Assembly (NCBI GenBank): GCA_003164035.1 | Contig: PLRS01000004.1 | Coordinates: 1 to 64,000, forward strand | DNA from: Bryobacterales bacterium | Lineage (GTDB): Bacteria > Acidobacteriota > Terriglobia > Bryobacterales > Bryobacteraceae | Length of the DNA stretch: 64,000 nucleotides | Direction: 5' to 3' | Part shown: piece by piece, positions 16,861 to 26,284 of the stretch | Layout of the letters: the number at the start of each line of letters is the position of its first letter | Numbering within the stretch: position 1 is the first letter of the stretch | Notes under the pieces: model-generated | Told to the model about the DNA's origin: nothing | Databases searched by the model: none | The model's input: the letters and a program-made list of their open reading frames with translations, nothing else | Translations under genes and position numbers: made by a program

Positions 16861-16952
16861 CGTGGGACAGACGATCGTTTTTTGTCGTCTGTCAGGCTGT
16901 GGCGACTTGGCGAGGGCCTGACAGACCACGAACAACGATGGTCTGTCCCACC
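16861..16952. repeat. Nested two-hairpin repeat, copy 2, in a divergent intergenic region
   Basis: Outer ends GTGGGACAGACGATCGTT and AACGATGGTCTGTCCCAC pair with one mismatch. Each end also folds alone (GACAGACGA/TCGTCTGTC and GACAGACCA/TGGTCTGTC). Same architecture as 4282-4413 but with TGTC instead of TGCC. It lies upstream of both the enolase-superfamily gene and the GH36 gene. Confidence 0.93.
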
Positions 16953-17076
16953 TCTCGATCACCGAGGCTGGTAGGCTGGACTCGACACTGCACCGGCGGG
17001 CGCGTGCGCTGCAGTGGGCCCGCCCTCGCCCCCACCGCAACTCGTTACACTGATAATCCGGAAGGGACACAAAAAG

Positions 17077-19530
17077 ATGGTGCGGATTCTTCTATTGCTG
17101 GCGGCGGCGTGCGGCGGCGCGTTGGCGCAATCGCACGAATTCGTGCGGGCGAGACTACTGGGCGAGCCGGTGGCGGTGCCGGTGCGCGCGCACATGCTGA
17201 CTTACCTGAAGCGTGGCGGGATCGAGAAGAACCGGATTCACGGCCGCTTGTTCCGTATCAAGGACCGGGAATTCGACGGCGGCATAGCGATGCCGAGCCC
17301 GGGCGAGATCCGCGTGATTCTGAGCGCGCCGGCGGCATGGTTCGAAGCCGTGGTGGGCGTGGACAGCAACGATCTGGGTTACTACGCGAACCAAGGCCGC
17401 GGCGGAGTGGAAGCCGCGGTGGAGGTGGAGAGCCGGGAGGTGTTTCGCTCGCCCAGTCTGAAGGAGGGCATGGCCGGAATCCCGGTTCGAGTGAACCTGG
17501 GCGGCGCGCGCGAGTTCCGGCTGAGACTGGATGCTGTGGGCGAGAAATCCCGTTTCTACCAGGCCGAGTGGGACCAGGCCGATTGGGCGCTGGCAAAAGT
17601 AAAACTGGCCGATGGCAGCGAAATCCGGCTGGCCGATCTGCCGGTGGGTCCGCTGGCGGAGCCGCCGGCGATCGGGTTGCCGTTTTCGTACCGCTACGAA
17701 GGGCGCCCCTCGCGGGAGCTGTTGCGCGAGTGGATGGTGTCGCGCCAGACCCGGCCAATCGACCAGAACCGGACCGAATATACGCTCGCCTATTCGCATC
17801 CCTCGGCGAACGTAACGGTGCGCGCCGTGGCGGTGGAATACCACGACTTTCCGGCCGTGGAATGGACGCTCTATTTCAAGAACACGGGTAACACCCGCAG
17901 CGGAGTGATCGAGGACATCCAGGCGCTCGATACATCGTTTGCGCGCGGCGGCGGCGGCGAGTTTTTGCTTCACCATGGATTGGGCAGCCGCACGAAGCCG
18001 GACGATTACATGCCGCTCGAAACGCCGTTGGGGCCGAAGGAGGAGAAGCGGCTGGCCAGCGTGGGCGGCCGGGGGAGCGACGGCGTATTGCCGTATTTCA
18101 ACCTGCAGGAACCCGAAGGCGGCGTCATCATTGCGGTGGGTTGGCCGGGACAATGGGCGGCGCGGTTCACCCGCGACGAAGGCCGGTCGGTGGAGGTGCG
18201 CGCCGGTCAGGAGCTCACTCGCTTCCGGCTGGAGGCGGGTGAAGAGGTTCGGTCGCCGCTGATCGCGCTGGTGTTCTACCAGGGAGACTGGATCGCGGGC
18301 CAGAATCTCTGGCGGCGCTGGATGGTGGCGCACAACCTGCCGCGCCCCGGTGGCCAGCTTCATCCCGCACAATTGGCGGGAGGCAATGGGCGCCATACCA
18401 TCGAAATGCAGGAGGCCAACGAGGCAAACCAGATCGGCGACCTGACTCGCGAGCTGGATCAGGGGGTACCGCTCGACTACTGGTGGATGGATGCCGGCTG
18501 GTATCCATTTACCAACGGCTGGCCGGACACAGGCACGTGGGAACCGGACCCGCAGCGCTTCCCGAGAGGCTTCGCTCCGATTGCCGAAGCCGCTCACCGG
18601 CGCGGGGTGAAGATCCTGGTGTGGTTCGAGCCGGAACGCGTGCGCGCCGGTACGTGGCTGGACCTGAATCATCCGGAGTGGCTGCTGAAGAACAACTCTC
18701 CGGACCGGCTGCTCGACCTGGGCAACCCGCAGGCGCGAGAGTGGCTCACCGAACACGTGAGCCGGTTGATTCGGGAGCAGGGGATCGATCTCTATCGCCA
18801 GGACTTCAATTTCGAGCCCCTTCCCTACTGGCGCGCCAACGATGCGCCGGACCGGCAGGGGATCACCGAGATCAAACACGTGACCGGGTACCTGGCCTAT
18901 TGGGACGAACTGCGCCGGCGCTTCCCCCAGATGACGATCGATACCTGCGCCTCGGGCGGGCGGCGCAACGATCTGGAAACGCTGCGCCGCGCGGTGCCCC
19001 TCTGGCGGAGCGACGAGGCCTACGATCCGGTCGCGATGCAGGCCATCAGCTACGGTATTGCGCTGTGGATACCCTATTACGGCACCGGCGTGAATTCGGT
19101 CGAACCGTACATCTTTCGCAGCCAGATGACCCCCGCCGTCGGGATTGGCCTCGATGCCGGCAACTATCCCAACGGCTACGAGCGGCTGAAAAAGCTGGTT
19201 GCCGAGTGGCGCCAAGTGGCTGGTAACTACTACGGCGACTATTACCCGCTGACTCCTTACAATCTCGACCTTACCGCCTGGATAGGTTGGCAGTTCGATT
19301 TGCCCGAAAAGGGGGAAGGCATGGTGCAGGCATTTCGGCGGCCCGACAGCCCCTTCGAAGTGGCCCGCTTTCAGTTACACGGCCTGGATGCCAAGGCGAG
19401 CTACGTGGTGAAAGACACGGATGACGCGGCCGAAATCACCATGAGCGGCGCGGAACTGATGGAGCGCGGGCTGCCGGTTACGGTGAAAGAACGCCCGGGC
19501 GCGGCGGTGGTAACGTACCGGCGGCGCTGA
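17077..19530 (+). CDS. Secreted GH36 alpha-galactosidase with N-terminal NPCBM domain
   Basis: Retaining glycosidase releasing alpha-linked galactose, 817 residues. The start is ATG 17077, because it follows GAAGGGACA and begins a signal peptide (MVRILLLLAAACGGALAQ). Upstream in-frame codons give an unlikely extension. Residues about 50-190 look like an NPCBM carbohydrate-binding module (WFEAVVGVDSND, FRLRLDAVGEK). The GH36 barrel shows LDYWWMDAGWYP, the nucleophile Asp576 in YRQDFNFEP and the acid/base Asp646 in WRSDEAYDP, plus CASGGRRNDLE. Related GH families share the fold, but the motif set fits GH36/GH27-like best. Confidence 0.92.
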   Translation: MVRILLLLAAACGGALAQSHEFVRARLLGEPVAVPVRAHMLTYLKRGGIEKNRIHGRLFRIKDREFDGGIAMPSPGEIRVILSAPAAWFEAVVGVDSNDLGYYANQGRGGVEAAVEVESREVFRSPSLKEGMAGIPVRVNLGGAREFRLRLDAVGEKSRFYQAEWDQADWALAKVKLADGSEIRLADLPVGPLAEPPAIGLPFSYRYEGRPSRELLREWMVSRQTRPIDQNRTEYTLAYSHPSANVTVRAVAVEYHDFPAVEWTLYFKNTGNTRSGVIEDIQALDTSFARGGGGEFLLHHGLGSRTKPDDYMPLETPLGPKEEKRLASVGGRGSDGVLPYFNLQEPEGGVIIAVGWPGQWAARFTRDEGRSVEVRAGQELTRFRLEAGEEVRSPLIALVFYQGDWIAGQNLWRRWMVAHNLPRPGGQLHPAQLAGGNGRHTIEMQEANEANQIGDLTRELDQGVPLDYWWMDAGWYPFTNGWPDTGTWEPDPQRFPRGFAPIAEAAHRRGVKILVWFEPERVRAGTWLDLNHPEWLLKNNSPDRLLDLGNPQAREWLTEHVSRLIREQGIDLYRQDFNFEPLPYWRANDAPDRQGITEIKHVTGYLAYWDELRRRFPQMTIDTCASGGRRNDLETLRRAVPLWRSDEAYDPVAMQAISYGIALWIPYYGTGVNSVEPYIFRSQMTPAVGIGLDAGNYPNGYERLKKLVAEWRQVAGNYYGDYYPLTPYNLDLTAWIGWQFDLPEKGEGMVQAFRRPDSPFEVARFQLHGLDAKASYVVKDTDDAAEITMSGAELMERGLPVTVKERPGAAVVTYRRR

Positions 19531-19636
19531 CTGTAACTCGCGCAGACGAATAAGCGCCGGAACCTGGTCGAGCTAACCGGGAGCTACCCCTGCGTTGGCT
19601 CCTCTATAGTCATCGAACTGATAACCCGGCCCATCC

Positions 19637-20209
19637 TCACTTCGCTGCGGCCATCGCCTGATCGCCGACCAGTTCCTCGAAGAGCGTCCGGTAATGAACC
19701 ATTGCCTGACGCAGTTGTTCCGTACTGGCCTGCCCCCGCGTCTGCTGAAGGGCGATTTCGTGGGCCGTTCGGTAGTTTTCGAGGACCAGTGGATGATCCA
19801 CGGAGATATCTGCCGCCCGCTGTTCAAAGTTACCTACCGGATAGCCACGGGTGGACATCACGTCGCCCAGGAGTTGGTCCGCTTCGGCGACTGCACCGGC
19901 GGGACCGTCGACAAAGCGCGCCTGGACTCCGCGCCATGACTCTATGAAACGCGCGCGATCCGCCGCCGCGAGCGGGCGAACGTGCAACGCCTCGACTCGT
20001 TCGGTGCGCTCATCGAGTCCGGCTTCCGCATGGCGCCTGCCGCCGTCTTTCTCCACGGCGCGAGCATATTCAGCGCCGCCGAACTGAGCGCGCAGCCTTT
20101 GAGTCTTGCGCCTGCGATGCAAGAGCAACGCGGCGACGCCCGCGGCGAAAACCACGACGAGAGCGACGATTAAGGCTATGTCTGTTGTACTTAACGTTGT
20201 GATACTCAT
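19637..20209 (-). CDS. Membrane-anchored protein of a conserved acidobacterial family, function unknown
   Basis: 190 residues from the start MSITTLSTTDIALIVALVVV. An upstream Met 12 codons earlier would place charged residues before the helix and is less likely. One N-terminal membrane helix (about 9-31) is followed by basic RRRKTQRLRAQFG and a helical domain with FIESWRGVQARFVDGPAGAV and NFEQRAADISVDHP. I recall similar sequences as uncharacterised proteins but cannot name a role. It stands alone, on the opposite strand to both neighbours. Confidence 0.7.
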   Translation of the reverse strand: MSITTLSTTDIALIVALVVVFAAGVAALLLHRRRKTQRLRAQFGGAEYARAVEKDGGRRHAEAGLDERTERVEALHVRPLAAADRARFIESWRGVQARFVDGPAGAVAEADQLLGDVMSTRGYPVGNFEQRAADISVDHPLVLENYRTAHEIALQQTRGQASTEQLRQAMVHYRTLFEELVGDQAMAAAK

Positions 20210-20334
20210 GATCTCCCTCAACTTATATATCCACCCAGACCCCATGAGGGCGTCCCGCCCGCCCTGCGTTGTGGGTCACGTCACTGACTAAGTACCCTAT
20301 TTCGGAATTACGGTCACATATGAAGCAACCGCTC

Positions 20335-20393
20335 CCTAACGGTCGCGGCTCGGTTTCGCGCGTTTCCGAGCCGCGACCGTTAGGGGCGGTTGC
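20335..20393. repeat. AACCGCTCC-family palindrome with TAA/TTA arm variant
   Basis: The left arm GCAACCGCTCCCTAACGG and the right-arm complement agree except for a one-base deletion near the right end. The loop TTTCGCGCGTTT resembles that of copy 1. Flanks also recur: TTCCGGGCAACCGC-type DNA adjoins 54731, and a CCGTAATTCCGAAAT flank recurs near 26588. Confidence 0.92.
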
Positions 20394-20452
20394 CCGGAAA
20401 TAACTTAGCGAACTAACGAAGTTGTGTACAAGTCGAACGGCCGGGGCGGGCG

Positions 20453-20533
20453 CTACCCGCGAAAGCGGGAATATCCCCATCCCCCGCCGCCGAGCAGAAA
20501 TAACGCTACCAGAACAATCAAAATGATCGTCAT
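20453..20533 (-). CDS. Very small hydrophobic peptide (26 aa)
   Basis: ATG 20533 reads MTIILIVLVALFLLGGGGWG then YSRFRG and stops. An AAGGTGAC sequence lies just upstream. The composition (one membrane helix, Gly run, aromatic/basic end) is like the short membrane proteins annotated as DUF3309-like in many soil bacteria, which are usually 45-60 residues. This could be a shortened relative or a chance frame. Confidence 0.45.
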   Translation of the reverse strand: MTIILIVLVALFLLGGGGWGYSRFRG

Positions 20534-20696
20534 TTGTCACCTTTTCTACATGGCAGTGCAATGCAAATTGGGGGCCAAAGCGGAACGGGTGACAACACAA
20601 GGCAGAATATTTATGCGACCGCAAAGTGTTTAGTGCAAGTATTGCCGATAGCGCAAGAAGCGCTGCATGTGGTTGCCTCTCGATCCGCCGGGCGGC

Positions 20697-22010
20697 ATGG
20701 ATCCAGGGGACGGGCCGGCGCATCTAATTCGGCTGGTGAGCCGACATCGCGTAGTGATCGTAGGCGGCGGTTTTGGCGGGCTGTACGCGGCCAAAGCGTT
20801 GCGGAAGGCGCCGGTGGAGCTGACCCTGGTGGACCGGCGGAATTTCCACCTGTTCCAGCCTTTGCTGTACCAGGTGGCCACGGGCGGGCTTTCGCCGGGT
20901 GAGATTGCCTCCCCGCTGCGCGCCGTGCTGAGCCGGCAACGCAATGCCGAAGTGTTGCTGGCCGAGGTGGTGGATTTCGATGTCTCCGGCCGGCAGGTGA
21001 TCCTCAAAGATGGTGCGGTTCCATACGACGACCTGATCGTCGCGGCCGGCGCCACCGACTATTACTTTGGCCATGACGAATGGGCTCCGCTGGCGCCGGG
21101 ATTGAAAACCGTCGAGGATGCTACCGAAATTCGCGGGCGCGTACTCGAAGCCTTCGAGCGGGCGGAACGGGAGCCCGACGCGGCGCGGCGCCAGGCGTGG
21201 CTGACCTTCGTGATCGTGGGCGGCGGCGCCACCGGCGTGGAACTGGCGGGGGCGCTGGGCGAGATCGCCAACGACACCCTGCGTCACGATTTCCGCCACA
21301 TAGACCCCTCCGAATCGCGCATTTTGCTGGTGGAGGGGGAGGACCGGGTGCTGCCGTCGTTTCCCGCGGACCTGTCGCGCAAGGCGGCCAGGCAACTGGA
21401 GGATTTGAAGGTCACGCTCCGGCTGAGCGCGCGGGTGACGGCGATCGACTCCGAGAGCGTCACAATACAGAATCACAGCCGGGACAGCGAGCGATTGCCG
21501 GCGCGGACCGTGCTTTGGGCCGCCGGCGTGCGAGCTTCCAGCCTGGGGCAGAAGCTGGCCGAGCGCACCGGCGCACCGCTGGACCGCGCCGGACGAGTGA
21601 TGGTGGCGCCGGACCTGAGCCTTTCCGGCCATGCAGAGATCCACGTGATTGGCGACCTGGCCGGCTTCACCCATCAGGGCGGCAAACCGCTGCCCGGTGT
21701 GGCGCCCGTGGCCATGCAACAGGGCCGTTACGTGGCCAACCTGATCCGCCGGAAGTTGCGCGGCGGCAGCGTGGGGCCGTTCCACTACTTCAATAAGGGT
21801 AACCTGGCGACGGTGGGCCGCAATCGAGCCGTGGCCGATTTCGGCGTTATCCACGTGGCCGGCTTTCCGGCGTGGTTCCTGTGGGTGTTCGTACACCTGA
21901 TGTATATTGTGGAGTTCGAAAACCGGCTGCTGATTTTCGTCGAGTGGGTGTACAACTACGTCACACGGAACCGGGGCGCACGGCTGATCACGGGGGACGA
22001 GAGACGGTAG
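20697..22010 (+). CDS. ndh: Type II NADH dehydrogenase (NDH-2)
   Basis: Single-subunit, non-proton-pumping NADH:quinone oxidoreductase. FAD-binding VVIVGGGFGGLYAAKAL lies near residue 20, the second nucleotide-binding loop VIVGGGATGVELAGAL near 175, and the C-terminal FAD contact HVIGDLAGFTHQGGKPLPGVAP near 315. The C-terminus FPAWFLWVFVHLMYIVEF plus a second amphipathic stretch anchors the protein to the membrane. About 437 residues from ATG 20697. An upstream in-frame ATG at 20667 adds ten residues and cannot be excluded. Monocistronic. Confidence 0.9.
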   Translation: MDPGDGPAHLIRLVSRHRVVIVGGGFGGLYAAKALRKAPVELTLVDRRNFHLFQPLLYQVATGGLSPGEIASPLRAVLSRQRNAEVLLAEVVDFDVSGRQVILKDGAVPYDDLIVAAGATDYYFGHDEWAPLAPGLKTVEDATEIRGRVLEAFERAEREPDAARRQAWLTFVIVGGGATGVELAGALGEIANDTLRHDFRHIDPSESRILLVEGEDRVLPSFPADLSRKAARQLEDLKVTLRLSARVTAIDSESVTIQNHSRDSERLPARTVLWAAGVRASSLGQKLAERTGAPLDRAGRVMVAPDLSLSGHAEIHVIGDLAGFTHQGGKPLPGVAPVAMQQGRYVANLIRRKLRGGSVGPFHYFNKGNLATVGRNRAVADFGVIHVAGFPAWFLWVFVHLMYIVEFENRLLIFVEWVYNYVTRNRGARLITGDERR

Positions 22011-22127
22011 AGGTCCTGAACTGCTCCATCCTGTTTGCTGCCCCGCGAGAGGGCCAAGGAGTTTCGCGAATCGGAGGGCGGTTGAATGGAATCTACTATC
22101 CGTGTTGCTGTGAGAGGAGAAAGCTCT

Positions 22128-23048
22128 ATGCCGCGTGCGGTGCGATTCGATAAATATGGTGGGCTCGAAGTTCTGCAAGTGATAGAAGTCGACCGCCCAA
22201 CCCCGGGGCCTGGGAAGGTTCTTGTCCGGGTGAAAGCTGCGGGCATTAATCCGGGTGAGGCCTCGATTCGGAAAGGCGTGTTTGCCGATCGCTGGCCTTC
22301 AACGTTCCCTTCAGGGCAGGGTAGTGATCTCGCTGGCATCGTGGAGGAGGTCGGCCCGGGGGGCGCAAATGTTGCAGTGGGTGATGAGGTCATTGGATTT
22401 ACCAACGACAGATCAAGTCAAGCCGAGTTCGTGCTCGTCGAGTCCGGCCATCTCGTGCCGCGTCCAGCGAACGTGTCGTGGGAACAAGCCGGTGCCCTGT
22501 TCGTGGCCGGCACGACGGCATACGCTGCGGTGCGGAGCGTCGCTTTGAGCGCGGGTGACACGGTCGTTGTCTCCGGTGCTGCGGGGGGCGTAGGGTCGAT
22601 CGCCGTGCAGTTGGCCAGGAATGCCGGGGCCAAGGTTATCGGCTTGTCCAGCGACGCGAATCGCAAATGGCTCACCGATCACGGCGTAATTCCTGTTACC
22701 TATGGTGATGGAGTTGAGGATCGGATCCGCGCTGCATCCGGAGGGAAAGTCGATGCCTTCATTGACACATTCGGGGGCGGGTACGTCGAGTTAGCGGTCA
22801 AGTTGGGCATCGCTCCGAATCGAATCGACACGATCATCGACTTCGCCGCGGCGGCTCAGTATGGTGTGAAGACGGAAGGTAACCACGAAGGCGCGACGGC
22901 AGACGTGCTCGCTCAACTCGCTGGGCTACTGGCCGCCGGCCGCCTCGAGATCCCGATCGCTAAAGTCTATCCTCTCGCCGACGTTCGCGACGCCTATCGA
23001 GAACTCGAACACCGTCATACACATGGCAAGATCGTTCTTGAACCGTAA
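22128..23048 (+). CDS. NADPH:quinone reductase-like MDR oxidoreductase
   Basis: Medium-chain dehydrogenase/reductase of the zinc-free quinone oxidoreductase group, 306 residues. GroES-like half with KAAGINPGEASIRKGVF, then the Rossmann loop SGAAGGVGSIAVQLARNAGAKVIG, and the family ending HTHGKIVLEP. ATG 22128 follows GAGAGGAGAAAG, an excellent ribosome site. Third-position base use is visibly less GC-rich than in the neighbouring genes (many GTT, CGT and GAT codons), which suggests recent acquisition. No operon partner. Confidence 0.88.
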   Translation: MPRAVRFDKYGGLEVLQVIEVDRPTPGPGKVLVRVKAAGINPGEASIRKGVFADRWPSTFPSGQGSDLAGIVEEVGPGGANVAVGDEVIGFTNDRSSQAEFVLVESGHLVPRPANVSWEQAGALFVAGTTAYAAVRSVALSAGDTVVVSGAAGGVGSIAVQLARNAGAKVIGLSSDANRKWLTDHGVIPVTYGDGVEDRIRAASGGKVDAFIDTFGGGYVELAVKLGIAPNRIDTIIDFAAAAQYGVKTEGNHEGATADVLAQLAGLLAAGRLEIPIAKVYPLADVRDAYRELEHRHTHGKIVLEP

Positions 23049-23310
23049 TTTATCAGGGGCGGAGCAATAATGGCCACAAACCGGTGGCTTTCTGTACTCC
23101 GGACTTCGAACGCGACTACCCGCGCCACGCCCTTCCCCCGCAATTTGATTTTTCAAAACCTGGAATCGCCTGCCTGGCAGTCCATCACAGCCGCCTTGCC
23201 GAAGCGAAAAAGCTGTTCCTCGCGCCCCCAAAGCCGCTCAGAAAGGCAGCCTGACTTCGGCGCGGTGATGGTCGCGCACTCACCTGTCCGCTCTTGTGCG
23301 GGACCCAACG

Positions 23311-23946
23311 CTAGTGGCCCGTCGTGCCGTCGTCCTTTTTTTCGCCGGGGCGATAGAGGGTCGGCGCCTTCGGTTGATCCTGGACGGTCTGGGATCCGTC
23401 GGCGGCTTTTTGGGCGTCGGACTTAGTGGCCTGGATCTCTTTCTTCTCTTCCTTCTGCCGCTGTTCCAGGTCCAGGGCGCGGTCGCCGAAATCTTCGCGG
23501 GCCATGGCAATGCTGTCTTCGGTGCCGGAGATGGCGTCGCGGAGGACAAAATCGTAGCGGTCCAGGTCCTTGGGCTGGCTGGTCTGGATCTTGCGCAGCA
23601 TGCCGCTGATGGCGATTTCCTGGTTGGAAACGGCGTTGAGGCCGGGGGCGACGTCTCGCTTGTGCATGAGCGCGTCGTCGACCACGTTGTCGACGGCATC
23701 GAGGATTCGGCCGTAGTCTTCGAGGGCGTTATGGATCAGGATGGAGCGTCCGGGCTTATCGTGCGACAACAGGCTCTTCACCAAGTCGATGCGTGCGCGC
23801 GCGAAGCGGGCATAGAGTTCCAGGCGGGCGTTGGGCTCCTGGGCCTCGCGGATCTGATCGGCTTCGTCGACGCTGAGGTAATCGCGGGACTGCTGCGCGA
23901 ACATCGCGGCGGCGGCCAGCGAGAAGAAAACCGCGAGGGTCTTCAT
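23311..23946 (-). CDS. Secreted helical protein of unknown function
   Basis: 211 residues with a signal peptide ([19 protein letters not shown]) and a mostly helical, Asp/Glu-rich mature part ([39 protein letters not shown]) ending in a disordered Lys/Asp/Gln tail. No family recognised. It overlaps the upstream gene by four bases (ATGA) in a three-gene minus-strand operon with another secreted helical protein and a TPR protein. Confidence 0.75.
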   Translation of the reverse strand: MKTLAVFFSLAAAAMFAQQSRDYLSVDEADQIREAQEPNARLELYARFARARIDLVKSLLSHDKPGRSILIHNALEDYGRILDAVDNVVDDALMHKRDVAPGLNAVSNQEIAISGMLRKIQTSQPKDLDRYDFVLRDAISGTEDSIAMAREDFGDRALDLEQRQKEEKKEIQATKSDAQKAADGSQTVQDQPKAPTLYRPGEKKDDGTTGH

Positions 23947-24395
23947 TTCGGTTTGCCCTCCATCAGGCCCTGGAGGAGATGGTCGTGCACCTCCAGCACC
24001 GTCTCTTTCACTTTACCCAACAATGAGCGGTCGGTGGCGTTCATATCGAGGTTGAAGGTTTCCAGGCGGCGGAGCAGGTCGCGGGTTTGGATTTCGGCGT
24101 ACTTGAACCAGCGCGGGCTTTTGCGCGGGTTCTTGCCGGTGGATACCAGCGAGTCGTAAGCCAGCGCGACCGATTCGCCGATTTCGGCGGACAGCGCACC
24201 GGCGGTTTGAACGTCGCCATTCTCGTAGGAATGGCGAGCGGCGGTGAGAGCGGCGGCGGCATTGTCGAGCGCCAGCTTGGCGCGCCGCTCGGGGTTCGTT
24301 TCGGCGCGGGCGCGCGCCAGATCGGCCCACGCGGGAGCGGCGCACCACGCCAGCAGGATCGAACTCAGGCAAGCCGCTACCGCCGTTCGGATCAT
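23943..24395 (-). CDS. Secreted helical protein of unknown function
   Basis: 150 residues with a signal peptide ([24 protein letters not shown]). The mature part is helical ([40 protein letters not shown]). Overlaps both neighbours by four bases. In organisation it resembles its downstream partner and the pair may work together. No recognised domain. Confidence 0.75.
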   Translation of the reverse strand: MIRTAVAACLSSILLAWCAAPAWADLARARAETNPERRAKLALDNAAAALTAARHSYENGDVQTAGALSAEIGESVALAYDSLVSTGKNPRKSPRWFKYAEIQTRDLLRRLETFNLDMNATDRSLLGKVKETVLEVHDHLLQGLMEGKPK

Positions 24396-25603
24396 TTCTT
24401 TTCGAGCTCCAGGCGAATGATGCGGGCGCGCTGGCGGGCCTGAAATTCCTGGTCGGGGTGCTGGCCCTGGCTCATGGAAAGAAAGCGGGTGTAAGCTTCG
24501 AGGGCGGGCTTTAACTGGCGGAGCTTGTCGAGAATGATGGCGCGCATGAAACAGACGCCAGCGGTATCCTCGCCCAACTGGCGGGCCTTGTCGAAATCCT
24601 CCAGCGCGACAGGGAGGTTGCCGGCCATGTACTGCATATCGGCGAGTTCGCGCCAGGCCGCGGCATCGGCGGGCTTGAGTTTGACGGCTTCGGAGAACTG
24701 ATCGGCGGCGGCGGGAAACTGGCGCGCGTCGCGCAACGCGCGGGCGTACATGATGCGGGTTTGGAAATTGGAAGGGTCGGCCCGGACGGCGTCGGCCATG
24801 AGGGGAAGCGCCTTGGGAAGTTGGCCGGCAAAGAGGTAGGCCATGGCCAGGGCCACGCGGTTCGCCTGGCTGGGCTCGGCGGCAAAGGCGGCTTCGAGGC
24901 GCGGAATCGCGTCGGCGTACTGATGGCTATCGAGCATGAGCTGGCCGGCGTGGGCCTGGGCTTGGGGATCTTGCGGAAACTCCTGGTAAATGGCCAGCGC
25001 CCGGCTCGGCTGGTGGCTGTTTTGATAGAGCTCGGCGAGCTCCAGCAGCCAGTCGCGGTCGCGCGCATCGATTTCGCCGGCGCGGCGGTAATGGGGTTCG
25101 GCTTCGTCCGGTTTGCCTTGCCGGGCAAGGGCCCGTCCCAGCCCCAGTTCCGCGCCGCCCGATTTGGGATTGGCGGCCACGGCTTGGCGGTACAGGGCTT
25201 CGGCCTTCTCCCAGGCACCCAGCCCGAACTGCGCCTCGGCCAGGTAGTAGCGCGGGCGAAATTCGGCGGGCTTCTGGCGAGCCGCGTCCTCCAGCAGGGC
25301 CGCGGCGTCGGCGGGGTTCCTCTGCCGCAGCAGCAGCATGCCGCAATTCAATTCAGCTTCGTAGAGATTGGGTTTCAGCTCGAGGGTCATTCGATATTGC
25401 GCGATGGCGTCGGCATCGCGATTGAGAAACCCGTAGGCCAGGGCGAGATTGAAGTGGGCGCTGAAGTCGGCGGCGTCGGCCGCGATGACTTTTTCGAAAG
25501 CCGCCGCGGCATCGGAATACCGGGCCGCGTCCAGGGCTTTCAGACCGTCGGCACCAGGATCGGCTGCCTGTAAAAAGAACAGCGCCGGCAGTAAGGCCCA
25601 CAT
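24392..25603 (-). CDS. TPR-repeat protein (exported)
   Basis: 403 residues made of about ten tetratricopeptide repeats after a short hydrophobic N-terminus (MWALLPALFFLQAADPGADG). Consensus units such as AAAFEKVIAADAADFSAHFNLALAYG are easy to see. TPR domains hold protein partners, so this is probably a periplasmic scaffold. The two small secreted helical proteins encoded immediately downstream with overlapping starts are candidate partners. Confidence 0.88.
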   Translation of the reverse strand: MWALLPALFFLQAADPGADGLKALDAARYSDAAAAFEKVIAADAADFSAHFNLALAYGFLNRDADAIAQYRMTLELKPNLYEAELNCGMLLLRQRNPADAAALLEDAARQKPAEFRPRYYLAEAQFGLGAWEKAEALYRQAVAANPKSGGAELGLGRALARQGKPDEAEPHYRRAGEIDARDRDWLLELAELYQNSHQPSRALAIYQEFPQDPQAQAHAGQLMLDSHQYADAIPRLEAAFAAEPSQANRVALAMAYLFAGQLPKALPLMADAVRADPSNFQTRIMYARALRDARQFPAAADQFSEAVKLKPADAAAWRELADMQYMAGNLPVALEDFDKARQLGEDTAGVCFMRAIILDKLRQLKPALEAYTRFLSMSQGQHPDQEFQARQRARIIRLELEKK

Positions 25604-25661
25604 GCTCCCATCTTAAAGCACGGCGGGGAGCGGAGTGCCGAAGCGGTCCGGACGCGGAGGG

Positions 25662-26180
25662 TCACAGGAGCAGCGAATCGATCGCCTGGGTGAGCTTGGC
25701 ATCGGTCCAATCGGCGCCTTCGGCGATCTTGAGAACCACTTTGCCCTTGGCGTCGATCACATAGGTTTCCGGATACATGAAGGTGCCGAACTGTTCGTGC
25801 AGGGACAAGTCGCGGGCGGTGAGGAAAGCGGGCTTGTACTTGTCGAGGAAGGCGCGGTAGGTATTGGCGTTGTGATCGACGCTGACCGCCAGCACCACCA
25901 CGCCGCGCGCCGCGTACTCGCTGGCGAAGCGGCTAAGGGAAGGGGTTTCCTCGACGCAGGGAGGGCACCAGGAGGCCCAGAAATTCAAGACCAGTAATTT
26001 GCCGCCGAAATCCGGGAGGGTGAGGGTGCGGCCGTTGTCGGTGGTGATGCGGAACCCCGGAGCCTGGTCGCCCTGAGCGACGACGCGCTGCTCAATGCCC
26101 GCGTAGATGCTGTAAACAAAAGCGCCCAGAAGCAGGAGAATGCCCACCTGCAGGGACCGGTCCACACGCGTCTTATTCAT
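25662..26180 (-). CDS. TlpA/ResA-type membrane-anchored thioredoxin-like protein
   Basis: 172 residues from ATG 26180 (MNKTRVDRSLQVGILLLLGA), with an N-terminal membrane anchor and a periplasmic thioredoxin fold carrying the active site FWASWCPPCVEE. DVIDAKG-type beta hairpin (TYVIDAKGKVVLKI) follows, as in TlpA/ResA. Reduces disulfides, often for cytochrome c maturation. A multihaem cytochrome gene lies nearby at 28926-29408. Longer upstream reading is not supported. It lies 58 bases upstream of the TPR operon on the same strand. Confidence 0.88.
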   Translation of the reverse strand: MNKTRVDRSLQVGILLLLGAFVYSIYAGIEQRVVAQGDQAPGFRITTDNGRTLTLPDFGGKLLVLNFWASWCPPCVEETPSLSRFASEYAARGVVVLAVSVDHNANTYRAFLDKYKPAFLTARDLSLHEQFGTFMYPETYVIDAKGKVVLKIAEGADWTDAKLTQAIDSLLL

Positions 26181-26284
26181 ATGGAGCTTTTCTGTCCCGA
26201 TTGTAACGTGATGCCAGACGGGAGCGCTACTCACTCCGCCAAGCCAGCCAAGCCAAAGCAGGGGGCCCGGCACAATGGGCGGGA

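Noticed and set aside
17155-19215. 686-residue minus-strand open frame over the GH36 gene
   Set aside because: Exactly antisense to clear glycosidase motifs, His/Arg/Gln-rich without a fold; a shadow of GC-rich third positions.
23049-23310. Possible short gene between the MDR gene and the secreted helical protein
   Set aside because: Frames here have no start with ribosome site, no domain and skewed composition; treated as intergenic.
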